Positions 1 to 8,629 are shown, counted from the stretch's first letter. The stretch: DNA of 32,851 bases from Gallionella sp. (GCA_024653675.1 JANLIB010000005.1:1-32851); one strand, 5' to 3'. Notes: a model not told the origin generated them from the sequence alone. Numbers and translations: made by a program.

Positions 1-171
1 AAATTTTAGCGCGCCGCATATGTTTGATATGTAAGCGTTAAAATTTCTTGAGCAACGCCGTATCGCGACGGAGTTTGGATTAATAGAGGTGCCCTTTAGA
101 ACTTGTCCGTAAACAATACGGACAAATTCTTAGTACACCGCACGCGCCGCTGATCGCGGAAATTACCAGGC

Positions 172-945
172 TCAATAATCCCGCCGTGGCGCGCTGTAAG
201 CGTCGTTCTCAAACACGAACGGCGTGGTGCGACCCACCAGCGCCTCGATCAAGGCCAACTCCTGATCGGTATGGTTGATGAAGGGCGCGTTGCGGATGCT
301 CTTCCCCCGCTCCGCATCGTTTACGATATACAGCGGCCTGTCATGATGTTTCGATTCGACGGTTGTCTTGCTTGCGGGGTCGGCATTCGCCGCGACATCC
401 GTGGTGCCGTAACAAGTGCATAAATAAGTCAGCGCCGGATCCGATTCCACATAAAAACCCGTACCCCGGATGCCGAGAGCCGCTGTGGAGGTAGTGACCC
501 GCATCGGCGTGTTGCGCGAGACGGACAGCAGCTTTCCGGTCAATATCCTCAGGCCGGTTATCAACAGAGATGCAGGGGATTTTTCTTCAGCTTTCTTTTG
601 TGCTGTCTTGTTCCGTTCGGTTTCGATAACGAGATGGCTTTCGCCGCGCAGGATCATTGCATGGCTGTTGACCGCGAAAATGATTTCGCTGTCCTTCGCG
701 GTCTGCACTGTGTCGCCGGGGATTATCCGGGTTTCCTGCGTCGCTTTCTTCCCGTTGACCGTAACCTGCCCGGAAATGCGATAGATGGACTGCCCTGCAG
801 CGAGCCTGGACGGCCTGCTGCCGAAGATGCCGGCAGCAAGCGCATTGACACCCGGCAGCCCTGCCGAAAACAGCCCGGCGGCGAGCGCCTGGATCAGCAA
901 TCTCCTGCGCGGGTCTTCCGTTTCGTCCGGACGTTTCATGAACAC
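172..945 (-). CDS. FecR-domain-containing protein (start could be the second ATG, 939)
   Basis: ORF with a Tat/Sec-like N-terminus (RRRLLIQALAAGLFSAGLPG) and FecR-like core (GQVTVNGKKA...GDTVQTAKDSEIIFAV...LLSV...TSTAALGIRGTGFYVE). Confidence 0.8.
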   Translation of the reverse strand: MFMKRPDETEDPRRRLLIQALAAGLFSAGLPGVNALAAGIFGSRPSRLAAGQSIYRISGQVTVNGKKATQETRIIPGDTVQTAKDSEIIFAVNSHAMILRGESHLVIETERNKTAQKKAEEKSPASLLITGLRILTGKLLSVSRNTPMRVTTSTAALGIRGTGFYVESDPALTYLCTCYGTTDVAANADPASKTTVESKHHDRPLYIVNDAERGKSIRNAPFINHTDQELALIEALVGRTTPFVFENDAYSAPRRDY

Positions 946-1144
946 CCCCTGTCTTTCATGTCATGCCTTGCCTGCCAGCTCTTCCAACACATACGGCGCG
1001 CCATTAGTTATTGCACCCTTGCGCGGGCTGACGTTAATTGACTGACCGAAGTATTGGCATGCAAGATAACATTCTGCTCGCAGGATGTAAAAACATCAAT
1101 CCAAACGGCATGTTGAGCCACGCAGAACTCACGTAGGCCGTAAT

Positions 1145-1213
1145 GTAGGATGCCAATAAGACTGCCCTGAGCAGCCGAAGGGCGAAGCGTATTGCGCCGA
1201 TGTTTCATCCTAC
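1145..1213. repeat. Extragenic palindromic repeat (GTAGGATG ... CATCCTAC)
   Basis: Terminal inverted arms gtaggatg/catcctac; resembles the other GTAGGTTGG-type repeats in the window. Confidence 0.5.
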
Positions 1214-1235
1214 AAACCTCAACTGAAACGCCGTT

Positions 1236-1299
1236 GTGGGAGCCCGATTTATCGGGCGATTCGAAAGTCGGCTATCGCCCGATAAATCGGACTCCTACG
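1236..1299. repeat. Inverted repeat (gggagcccgatttatcgggcgat / atcgcccgataaatcggactcc)
   Basis: Arms read directly in the sequence; extragenic, upstream of a TA pair. Confidence 0.8.
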
Positions 1300-1493
1300 C
1301 ACAGAAGATCGGCCTTACTGCCGGAATGACCTGTCCTGGCTTATCCCCAAATGAGCAATCCGGGATACAAGATAATAAGAGTGTTTTTGTAGCTTTAATT
1401 ACTGACTGCAGTGTAATTCCACTTTCCGGTAATTCCACTTCCGGCCTCTTTGGCGTAAAATCTAAACCGTCAAAACGCATTGGAGGGCATACC

Positions 1494-1739
1494 ATGAGTA
1501 ACACCATCACACTGCCGCAAACCATTCTCAAGCGGCTGGAAAAAATATCAGCAGGCACCCGGCGAACCCCACAAGCAATCATCAAGCAAGCGATTACGGA
1601 TCGTCTTGAATACGAAGAATGGAAGCTGGAGCAGATTGATGCAGGGCTTGCCGACATCAAAGCGGGGCGTGTTTATTCAGCCGATGAAGCCTATAAAAAA
1701 CTAGGCTTGCTCAAGCATGACAGCAAAAAGGCAGCTTGA
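1494..1739 (+). CDS. CopG/RHH-family antitoxin
   Basis: Internal ATG of ORF 1236-1739 gives MSNTITLPQTILKRLEKISAGTRRTPQAIIKQAITDRLEYEEW..., typical RHH antitoxin; overlaps the downstream toxin by 23 bp. Confidence 0.8.
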   Translation: MSNTITLPQTILKRLEKISAGTRRTPQAIIKQAITDRLEYEEWKLEQIDAGLADIKAGRVYSADEAYKKLGLLKHDSKKAA

Positions 1740-2007
1740 ATTTTCAGCGCGCTCCCTTGCCAACATGGAGGTTATCAAGCTGCATATCGCAGCCGATAAT
1801 CCAGCGGCCGCAACAAAGGTTATTCAAAGTGTGCTTTCGACTTCGGAAGGGCTGATAGACTTTCCCATGCTGGGGCATACAGGGCAAAGAACCGGAACCC
1901 GTGAACTTGTCCTATCGAAATATCCTTACACAATCATTTACCGCCTGACCTTGAAAAAAATCCACATCGTTGCCGTGGTGCACCAGTCACAACAACATCC
2001 GTCATGA
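1717..2007 (+). CDS. ParE/RelE-superfamily toxin
   Basis: 96 aa: LEFSARSLANMEVIKLHIAADNPAAATKVIQSVLSTSEGLIDFPMLGHTGQRTGTRELVLSKYPYTIIYRL; canonical ParE pattern, coupled to the antitoxin. Confidence 0.85.
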   Translation: MTAKRQLEFSARSLANMEVIKLHIAADNPAAATKVIQSVLSTSEGLIDFPMLGHTGQRTGTRELVLSKYPYTIIYRLTLKKIHIVAVVHQSQQHPS

Positions 2008-2106
2008 CACGCGAGCCAGCTCGTGGAAGCAAAATCAATCGAGTCTACTCTACCCGATGTATCCTCCGGAACCCGCGCCATCATAACTGCGCAGCATTTG
2101 TGGCTC

Positions 2107-2134
2107 TTGACAGTATACGCCAATGGCGTATAGT
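2107..2134 (+). promoter_or_regulatory. Promoter and palindromic operator of the HigBA-like pair (TTGACA-16-TATAGT; TATACGCCA-A-TGGCGTATA)
   Basis: TTGACA at 2107-2112, TATAGT at 2129-2134, perfect 19-bp palindrome at 2114-2132 between and overlapping them, 8 bp before the toxin ATG. Confidence 0.8.
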
Positions 2135-2141
2135 TCAAACA

Positions 2142-2453
2142 ATGATTTTCATTGAGCCCCCGACATTCTCGCGTCTGATTACAGAACTGCTGGACGACGA
2201 CGAATATTCGAAGCTGCAAGCGGAGCTGGCCAAGCACCCAGATGCTGGCGATCTCATTAAAAACGGTGGCGGCATCCGCAAGTTGCGTTGGAAACGAGCC
2301 GGGACAGGCAAGAGCGGTGGCATACGGGTGATATATTACTGGCTCACCGAAGACAACCAGATTTTCATGCTCGTGGCCTATCCCAAGAGCGTTAAGGACA
2401 ATCTGACTGATAAGGAAACCGCAATTTTGCGCAAACTCGTGAAGGAGTTATAG
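2142..2453 (+). CDS. RelE/HigB-like toxin
   Basis: MIFIEPPTFSRLITELLDDDEYSKLQAELAKHPDAGDLIKNGGGIRKLRWKRAGTGKSGGIRVIYYWL...; HigB/RelE signature GxGGIRKLRW...GGxRVIYY. Confidence 0.88.
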   Translation: MIFIEPPTFSRLITELLDDDEYSKLQAELAKHPDAGDLIKNGGGIRKLRWKRAGTGKSGGIRVIYYWLTEDNQIFMLVAYPKSVKDNLTDKETAILRKLVKEL

Positions 2454-2456
2454 ATT

Positions 2457-2747
2457 ATGGACAAAACACTTTTTGAATCCCTCAAGCGAGGCTTGAAAGA
2501 AGCTTCGGCAATTCGCCGTGGCGAACTTGCGCCTGGACGAGTGACGGAGATCAGCGCCCCCGATGCAAAGACCGTGCGCGCCAAAGTTGGGTTGAGCCAA
2601 AGCGAATTTGCTCAACTGATCGGAGTAAAAGTGGCAACACTCAGGAACTGGGAACAGCATCGCCGCCAACCCACCGGCCCCGCTGCTGCCTTGCTGACCA
2701 TTGTCGAAAAAGAACCCGAAGCAGCGCTTCGTGCATTGCACTCATAA
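2457..2747 (+). CDS. HTH (XRE)-family antitoxin, HigA-like
   Basis: VRAKVGLSQSEFAQLIGVKVATLRNWEQHRRQPTGPAAALLTIVEKEPEAAL; HTH motif; directly follows the toxin. Confidence 0.88.
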   Translation: MDKTLFESLKRGLKEASAIRRGELAPGRVTEISAPDAKTVRAKVGLSQSEFAQLIGVKVATLRNWEQHRRQPTGPAAALLTIVEKEPEAALRALHS

Positions 2748-3040
2748 CCCCCACAGTCTTGCATCGCAAGTCTTTGGGCAGATTTTGCACAAGAGCATCG
2801 CTGTTGTGACTGTGTGAATAGTACAGGGTTAGCCGCAGGGCGCGAATCTAAGCCGAACCCGGCCCCTTAAATTCTTTAAGGACATCGAAATTATTACTGC
2901 GGCACAGGCATTGGAACGGATAGCGAAGTAGCCTTATGCTACGAATGCTGCGGGGCGAAAATTTAATTCGAACACGGCGTTTGCCTTACGCGATTTGTAA
3001 CCGTACAATCAACATTGATGCTTTCATTAAAGGAGTTGTC

Positions 3041-3325
3041 ATGACCTTGCGAACGAGTGACGTGATGCCGATCAGCGAAGCCCGTGCCCGGCTGACGGAG
3101 CTTGCCGATGAGGTGGTCGGTGCGGGGGCTGAAAAAGTGCTCACCAAGAACGGTTCGAGCTTTGTTGCCATCGTCGATGCGCGCAAACTTGACTACTACC
3201 ACGCGCTTGAAGAAGAACATGCAGGCTTGGTTTTATTGGACGAAGCGGAAACAGGCCTACGTCAACTTCTTGCCGGTCAGCGTGTGCCTTCCGCAGAATT
3301 GACATTAGCTCTGTCAGATCAATGA
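3041..3325 (+). CDS. Phd/YefM-family antitoxin
   Basis: MTLRTSDVMPISEARARLTELADEVVGAGAEKVLTKNGSSFVAIVDARKLDYYHALEE; SD-like aggag upstream; ATGA overlap with the next gene. Confidence 0.82.
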   Translation: MTLRTSDVMPISEARARLTELADEVVGAGAEKVLTKNGSSFVAIVDARKLDYYHALEEEHAGLVLLDEAETGLRQLLAGQRVPSAELTLALSDQ

Positions 3326-3705
3326 CACTAGCGGCTCGTGCCCGGATCGAAGCTGCCCCGAATTTTCTCAGCAACCTGGAAATCGCTCACCAATTTTTCG
3401 TTGAACAAGATGCAGATTCCGCATCCGAACGCTTTCGCAAACTAAAAGCAGAGCTGCGCGAAATGGTCGCCGTATTGGGTTGGTCTCCGGCCAGTTGACA
3501 TCCGGCACGTTTCTTCACAGCACGTTCAGCTCAAGCACAGCTAAGGGCGCAAACTGTTCAACAGCTTGCCGTGCAAGCGGGTTTGCCAAATTTGCGCGAA
3601 TACATCGTAAACCGCCACATCGTTTTGTATGCCCACTCCGAGACCGAGGTGGTGCTACTGGCGTTGAAACACCAACGGCAACTGACTTACTTGGCTGAGG
3701 GTTAA
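3322..3705 (+). pseudogene. ParE/RelE-family toxin interrupted by an in-frame TGA (3496-3498)
   Basis: One frame reads MTLAARARIEAAPNFLSNLEIAHQFFVEQDADSASERFRKLKAELREMVAVLGWSPAS*HPARFFTARSAQAQLRAQTVQQLAVQAGLPNLREYIVNRHIVLYAHSETEVVLLALKHQRQLTYLAEG*. Confidence 0.75.
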
Positions 3706-3820
3706 AGACGGTGGATTCACAAATATCCGTGGTCTGTCCCCAGTTGTTCCGGAAAATTTATGATCCTCAATTGTTTCCAAAATCAATTTGGCTCCGTCCC
3801 TGAGGCATTCCGGCCAGATC

Positions 3821-3907
3821 GTAGGTTGGGTGGAGCGCAGCGATACCCAACGAAAATTTCCGACAACATCAAAAACGATGGGTATCGCTACGCTCCACCC
3901 ATCCTAC
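3821..3907. repeat. Extragenic palindromic repeat, GTAGGTTGGGTGGAGCGCAGCGATACCCA type
   Basis: Arms gtaggttgggtggagcgcagcgatacccaa and gatgggtatcgctacgctccacccatcctac are inverted copies. Confidence 0.85.
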
Positions 3908-3911
3908 CGTG

Positions 3912-4400
3912 CTAAGCCGACGCCCTCTCATGCGAGAGGTGTTTTGCCATCACTTTAATAAGAGCCACCAGCTCATCGTTGAGTTGCGGCCTCAATTCAT
4001 CAGCTTTCTTTGAGAACTCGGAATCTCCACTTGCAATCATGGACACACCCAAATCTCCTATTGGCTTTGGCGCGCCTCTTCGGTACAGCACAGACCATTG
4101 ATGCATGAGCACCGACACTTTCTCGTACTGGTCGTTGATCTGATTGGTGGAGAGCAATCGGAGAAGCGCATTGTTCTTTGAATGCTCACGCTCAATTTGC
4201 TCATAGCTTCCGATGGAGACTGTGATTCTCATGCTCATCTCCAAGGATTCAACGCATTCAGCGTAGATGCTTTCCAGTTTTCTTACATGCTCTTTTTGCA
4301 TGTCCCGTCGAAAGCTATTTCGTTCCCGCAGCCCTGCGAGCAGCCAGGTGATGAGCGCTACTGCTATACCAAAAGCACCTGTTAGAAAAGCGTCACTCAT
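3912..4400 (-). CDS. Hypothetical protein with one N-terminal TM helix and a cytoplasmic coiled/helical domain
   Basis: MSDAFLTGAFGIAVALITWLLAGLRERNSFRRDMQKEHVRKLESIYAECVESLEMSM...; hydrophobic N-terminus. Confidence 0.6.
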   Translation of the reverse strand: MSDAFLTGAFGIAVALITWLLAGLRERNSFRRDMQKEHVRKLESIYAECVESLEMSMRITVSIGSYEQIEREHSKNNALLRLLSTNQINDQYEKVSVLMHQWSVLYRRGAPKPIGDLGVSMIASGDSEFSKKADELRPQLNDELVALIKVMAKHLSHERASA

Positions 4401-4442
4401 TTGTTTCCTTGGGCATACGTAAAGTAGACACACTAAACTCCG

Positions 4443-4475
4443 CCAGTAACTACACCTTTAAGGTGGATATACTGG
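4443..4475. promoter_or_regulatory. 33-bp symmetric double dyad (CCAGTA-N4-CACCTT-T-AAGGTG-N4-TACTGG)
   Basis: Both arm pairs are perfect inverted repeats around one centre; 42 bp upstream of the start of CDS 3912-4400. Confidence 0.55.
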
Positions 4476-4561
4476 TGCTTGTTTTGTAGGGACATTGCGC
4501 CGCATGTTAGCACCAAACTCCAAGGTAAAAACTAATCGCTATATCCCAACCATGCTTTCAC

Positions 4562-7500
4562 TTAACTCGCCAACTCCAACCGGGTAATGCTTCCAGCCGT
4601 ATTTTTCGCTCCGGTGACATGCTGACTTTTGCCATTCGTTGCGTACTTACTTACCCATATACCGACTCGATATCCATCTGTCGTCTTGTAATGGCGAGGA
4701 ACCTTGACATGCCCTTCTCGATCTGCGAATTCCTTGAGATAGTGAAATCCTTCTTCCCACTTATCTGCACGAGCATCCCAACTCCATCCGGGTAATGCTT
4801 CCAGCCGTACTTTATGCTCCGGTGATATGCTGCCATTGTTGCTCCGCTGAACACGAACCCAATTACCAAGGCGGCACCCATCTTCTGTTTTATATAGCGC
4901 AGATACCTTGGCATGCCCCTCTCGATCTGTGAATTCCATAAGATAGCGAAATCCTTTTTCCCAATTATCTGCACGAGCATCCCAACTCCATCCATGTAAT
5001 GCTTTCAGCCGCGCTTTGCGCTCCGGTGACATGTTGTCTTTTGTTCTTCGTTGAATCCCTACCCAGCTACCGAGTCGATATCCATCTGCCGTTTTATAAT
5101 CGCGAGGAACCTTGGCATGCCCCTCTCGATCTGCGAATTCCCTGAGATAGCGAAATCCTTCTTCCCACTTATCTGACAAAGCATTCCAACTCCAACCGGG
5201 TAATGCTTCCAGCCGTGCTTTGCGCTCCGGCGATAGGTTGTCTTTTGCTATTCGTTGTTCATTGACCCAGCTGCCGACTCGATATCCATCTGCCGTTTTG
5301 TACAACGCGGGCACTAGGCAATGCCCCTCTCGATCAGTGAATTCCATAAGATAGCGAAATCCTTTTTCCCACTTATCTGAAAAAGCATTCCAACTCCAAC
5401 CGGGTAATGCTTCCAGTCGTGCTTTGCGCTCCGGCGATAGGTTGTCTTTTGTTGTTCGTTGTGTTCCTACCCAGCTACCGGCTCGATATCCATCTGCCGT
5501 TTTGTAATCGTAAGGAACCTTGGCATGCCCCTCTCGATCTGCGAATTCCTTAAGATGGCGAAACCCCTCCTCCCAAGCATCCTCAAGAGTATTCCAACTC
5601 CAACCGGGTAATGTTTCCAGCCGTGCTTTGCGCTCTGGTGACAGGCTGTCTTTTGTTATTCGTTGCTTAATTACCCAGCCACCGACTCGATATCCCTCTG
5701 CCGTTTTATAATCGTAAGGAACCTTGGCATGCCCATCACGTTCCACAAATGCCTCCAACAACCCAAACCAGAAATTCCACGACGCCGTGACCTGCTCAAC
5801 CAGATAGGTGCGCAGTGCGCTGCCGAAATTAGCATCTACTGTAGTGGGTAAGTCGATAAATATTTTGCGCAGGCCATCGGCGCTGATACTTGAACCAGGC
5901 TTCCTGCCTAGTTCAGTTCTGATCTGATCCAGTTCGGCAGACAGCACATCGTCGTGCGCTTTCAACGCGTTCAGCACATCCCAGATGGGTTTGAAGTTGC
6001 TGGCCGCTATCGTGTCTTCGGCATTTTCCCCGGTGGCGATAAATACCGGCAGAACGATGGTGCCCGCCTTCTTGTCCGGACTCAGGCGAATGGCGCGACC
6101 CACGGCCTGGATGATGTCCACCTGACTGCTGCGCGGGTCGATGAACGCCACGCCGTCGAGGGAGGGCACGTCCACGCCTTCGGACAAACAGCGCGCATTG
6201 CTCAGAAGTCCTCTCCTTAATTCTTTCCCTAAATCCCCTCTCTCTAACTCTCTGGTGGAACAACTAGCCAATCCACTAAGCCCGCAAGCGGGCAAGTGGC
6301 TGGTTATCCCACAATGGGGAGAGAGGACAAGCGGTTCATCTGCGCCCAAGTTTTTGAGTTGGTCGAGTTTGATCTTGCGTTTGTTGGCGGGCATGTTGCC
6401 GGAGACGAAATCGGTGCGCAGGGTTCCGCTGGGGCGATGTTCGTCGCTGATCCATTCCATGATGCCTTGAATGTCTGCGGCAAACGCTTCGGCGCGCTTG
6501 ACGCGGCTGTGGAAGCTGATGATGCGCTTGAGGTCGTAGTCTTTGATGGCTTTGAGCAGACCGATCTGGGCGGCGAGCGATTCGCTGTCGGTTTCACGAG
6601 TTGAGCTTGGATGATTTTTTTGATCATGAAAAGCACCCTCACCCCCACCCTCTCCCAGAGGGCGAGGGAGCGAAAGGCTGACCAGTTTGCGGTTGGCGAT
6701 CCACTGCGCGATGGTGGGGTCATCCACGCCGATGATGACGACGCGGTAATCGGTGAGCAGTTTGCGTTCGATGGCTTTACCGAACGGCAGCGCATACAGC
6801 ACTTCGCCAAACAGGGCGGCGTTGTCCATGCCGACCACTTCGACGCCGCGATCTTCGGCGGCTTTATGCACGGTGCTGGAATAGGTGCGCGGGGTGGCGG
6901 TGGCGAATAGCCGCTTGGCGCTGCGTATCTGCACGTTGTCGAGGATGGCGGTAAAGTCGCTGCCGACCTTGCCCGCGCAACGGTGGGCTTCGTCTGCCAC
7001 GGCCAGATCAAATGCGGGGATTGCCGGGTCGGCCTGGGCGGCGGCGATGACGGCGGAAGATTGGTAGGTGGAGAACACCACGCGGTTGCCTGCGCCGCTG
7101 AGAAAGCGTTTTACTTCTTCCGCATCGGATGTGACGGGAAAAGCGAGGTCGGCCACGCTGTGGATGGCTTCGTCGTTGCCCTTGCTGCCGACGGTTTGAT
7201 CCGAGCAGACGCACAGCACTTCAAACGGGGTGGCGGCGGCGAATGTCCATTCGCGCAGAAGCTGGGACAGCAGCCCCAATGACGGAACCAGCACCAGTGT
7301 GCGTTGCGCGTTTAGCGCTTCCTTGATCCACAGCGTGACGTATGTCTTGCCGGTGCCGCAGGCCATGATGAGCTGGCCACGGTCGGCGCTTTGCAGTCCT
7401 TGCACCACGGCGGCTCGGGCTTCGATCTGGTGGTCGCGCGGTTCGGGGCGGGGTTTGCGTTTGGCTTGCGGGAGTGCGGCAAAGTTGGCGGGATAGTCCA

Positions 7501-7924
7501 GCACGGATTTATCGAAGTCGGAGAGCAGAAACCGGACGACGGGTTTTTCCTGTGCATCACAGACTTGCTTCGCGTTCGCGCCGATGCCGTCGGTGGTGGC
7601 AATCAGCAGGCGGTGCTGGATGCTAGGCCGGTTCGATTCGCTGAGGAATTTATCCACATCGTGTTTGGTGATGTCGTAGTCGGGCGAGTAGCACTTGGCT
7701 TGCACCGCCCAGTGTTTGCCGTTCTTGTGCTGGAACACGAGGTCAATGCCGCAGTCCGCCCCCCAGCGCCCCGGCCATTCATCCCATAGCCACACTTGAT
7801 CGACTTGCGTCGCCCATTCGGGATCGGCCTTGAGGAACCATTTGACGAAGTGCTCGAACTGCTTGCCCCGCTTGAGCGGGTCGGCATCGAGGCTGTTGTA
7901 GAAATCGGAAAATTGGCTGGGCAT
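4562..7924 (-). CDS. Mrr-like restriction endonuclease + DEAD/DEAH helicase + six C-terminal helicase-associated (HA) repeats
   Basis: N-terminal [19 protein letters not shown] (D-QxK nuclease motif), MACGTGKT (Walker A), [20 protein letters not shown]; then ~68-aa repeats ...[62 protein letters not shown]. Confidence 0.88.
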   Translation of the reverse strand: MPSQFSDFYNSLDADPLKRGKQFEHFVKWFLKADPEWATQVDQVWLWDEWPGRWGADCGIDLVFQHKNGKHWAVQAKCYSPDYDITKHDVDKFLSESNRPSIQHRLLIATTDGIGANAKQVCDAQEKPVVRFLLSDFDKSVLDYPANFAALPQAKRKPRPEPRDHQIEARAAVVQGLQSADRGQLIMACGTGKTYVTLWIKEALNAQRTLVLVPSLGLLSQLLREWTFAAATPFEVLCVCSDQTVGSKGNDEAIHSVADLAFPVTSDAEEVKRFLSGAGNRVVFSTYQSSAVIAAAQADPAIPAFDLAVADEAHRCAGKVGSDFTAILDNVQIRSAKRLFATATPRTYSSTVHKAAEDRGVEVVGMDNAALFGEVLYALPFGKAIERKLLTDYRVVIIGVDDPTIAQWIANRKLVSLSLPRPLGEGGGEGAFHDQKNHPSSTRETDSESLAAQIGLLKAIKDYDLKRIISFHSRVKRAEAFAADIQGIMEWISDEHRPSGTLRTDFVSGNMPANKRKIKLDQLKNLGADEPLVLSPHCGITSHLPACGLSGLASCSTRELERGDLGKELRRGLLSNARCLSEGVDVPSLDGVAFIDPRSSQVDIIQAVGRAIRLSPDKKAGTIVLPVFIATGENAEDTIAASNFKPIWDVLNALKAHDDVLSAELDQIRTELGRKPGSSISADGLRKIFIDLPTTVDANFGSALRTYLVEQVTASWNFWFGLLEAFVERDGHAKVPYDYKTAEGYRVGGWVIKQRITKDSLSPERKARLETLPGWSWNTLEDAWEEGFRHLKEFADREGHAKVPYDYKTADGYRAGSWVGTQRTTKDNLSPERKARLEALPGWSWNAFSDKWEKGFRYLMEFTDREGHCLVPALYKTADGYRVGSWVNEQRIAKDNLSPERKARLEALPGWSWNALSDKWEEGFRYLREFADREGHAKVPRDYKTADGYRLGSWVGIQRRTKDNMSPERKARLKALHGWSWDARADNWEKGFRYLMEFTDREGHAKVSALYKTEDGCRLGNWVRVQRSNNGSISPEHKVRLEALPGWSWDARADKWEEGFHYLKEFADREGHVKVPRHYKTTDGYRVGIWVSKYATNGKSQHVTGAKNTAGSITRLELAS
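4660..5790 (-). repeat. Tandem ~204-bp coding repeats (six HA-domain units)
   Basis: Recurring catgcc[c/t][c/t]tctcgatc[t/a]g[c/t]gaattcc and caactcca[a/t]ccgggtaatgcttccagccgtgcttt at ~204-bp spacing. Confidence 0.9.
6208..6328. mobile_element. Candidate ~121-bp MITE-like palindromic element inside the helicase ORF
   Basis: Terminal GTCCTCTC (6208-6215) / GAGAGGAC (6321-6328), with an internal hairpin (6261-6310) shared with other intergenic repeats; removing 123 nt restores ...[21 protein letters not shown]. Confidence 0.6.
6604..6680. repeat. In-frame insertion of a CCCTC/GAGGG palindromic repeat in the helicase ORF
   Basis: accctcacccccaccctctcccagagggcgagggagcgaaag encodes [15 protein letters not shown], low-complexity relative to the helicase fold. 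Confidence 0.55.
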
Positions 7925-7940
7925 TTAAGCGCAACTATTC

Positions 7941-8252
7941 CTAGATGGCTGATAAACGCTCTACTGTGTCTGGATAGCGTTCAACCATGCGAATCAAAAT
8001 GGCTGCTTGAGCGTTTGGGCTCGCACGGCCTTGCTCCCAATTTTCCAAGGTGCGCACGTTGGTGCGCAGGTATCTGGCGAATACAGCTCGGGACAAATGC
8101 AATTTCTCCCGAAGGCTTAATAGCTCCGCTGGTGTGATGGATGGTGCGGGCTTTTTTTCCACCACATGATGCCGGAGGGTGATTTTTCCCTCGCGTTCAG
8201 ATTCCAGTGCGGTGAATCCCTCCTTCAGTTCGTCAAACAATTTACGTTTCAT
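7941..8252 (-). CDS. HTH-family antitoxin, HigA-like
   Basis: MKRKLFDELKEGFTALESEREGKITLRHHVVEKKPAPSITPAELLSLREKLHLSRAVFARYLRTNVRTLENWEQGRASPNAQAAIL. Confidence 0.88.
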   Translation of the reverse strand: MKRKLFDELKEGFTALESEREGKITLRHHVVEKKPAPSITPAELLSLREKLHLSRAVFARYLRTNVRTLENWEQGRASPNAQAAILIRMVERYPDTVERLSAI

Positions 8253-8593
8253 TTTATTCTCCTTGCTTCCAGTTCCTGCTTGAGCAATTCTTTCAGGATT
8301 TTGCGTTGAGCGGCGGTCAAGTCATCCATCTCGTCTTTGTTGTACACGGTATACAGCCAGAACTGGTTGCCTGGCTGCCACCAGTAGTAAATCACGCGAA
8401 GCCCGCCACGCTTGCCCTTGCCACGCTTTGCGTCGGCGTGCCGCATCTTGCGCAGTCCGCCCGTGCCTTCAATCACATCTCCAGCTTCCGGGTTATCCAT
8501 CAGCGCGTTCTGAAGCCCACGAAAACTCTCATCACTCAGATAGTCCTGCCGATGCCGCTCGAAGGGCGGCAACTCAATGAATGTGGCTTTCAT
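8249..8593 (-). CDS. RelE/HigB-like toxin
   Basis: Start at internal ATG: MKATFIELPPFERHRQDYLSDESFRGLQNALMDNPEAGDVIEGTGGLRKMRHADAKRGKGKRGGLRVIYYWW; overlaps the antitoxin by 4 bp. Confidence 0.88.
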   Translation of the reverse strand: MKATFIELPPFERHRQDYLSDESFRGLQNALMDNPEAGDVIEGTGGLRKMRHADAKRGKGKRGGLRVIYYWWQPGNQFWLYTVYNKDEMDDLTAAQRKILKELLKQELEARRIK

Positions 8594-8599
8594 ATGCTT

Positions 8600-8629
8600 A
8601 CTGTACGCAAGTCGCGTATGAAGTGTCAA
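8600..8629 (-). promoter_or_regulatory. Promoter/operator of the second HigBA-like pair (TTGACA ... TACGC-N5-GCGTA ... TACAGT)
   Basis: TTGACA on the minus strand (8629-8624), dyad tacgcaagtcgcgta 8604-8618, just upstream of the toxin ATG. Confidence 0.6.

Noticed and set aside
1008-1208. 66-aa minus-strand ORF near the FecR gene
   Set aside because: Mostly encoded by an extragenic palindromic repeat (GTAGGATG...CATCCTAC); no protein-level support.
3496-3498. In-frame TGA as a selenocysteine codon
   Set aside because: No SECIS-like hairpin or selenoprotein-family context recognised; ParE toxins do not use Sec. A nonsense mutation or sequencing error is simpler.
4651-4995. 114-aa minus-strand ORF inside the HA repeats
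   Set aside because: Out-of-frame translation of the repeat array; internal repetition merely mirrors the DNA repeats.
4660-5790. Regularly spaced repeats considered as a CRISPR or noncoding satellite
   Set aside because: ~204-bp period, coding in frame, matches protein-level HA domain repeats; no spacer-like variability.
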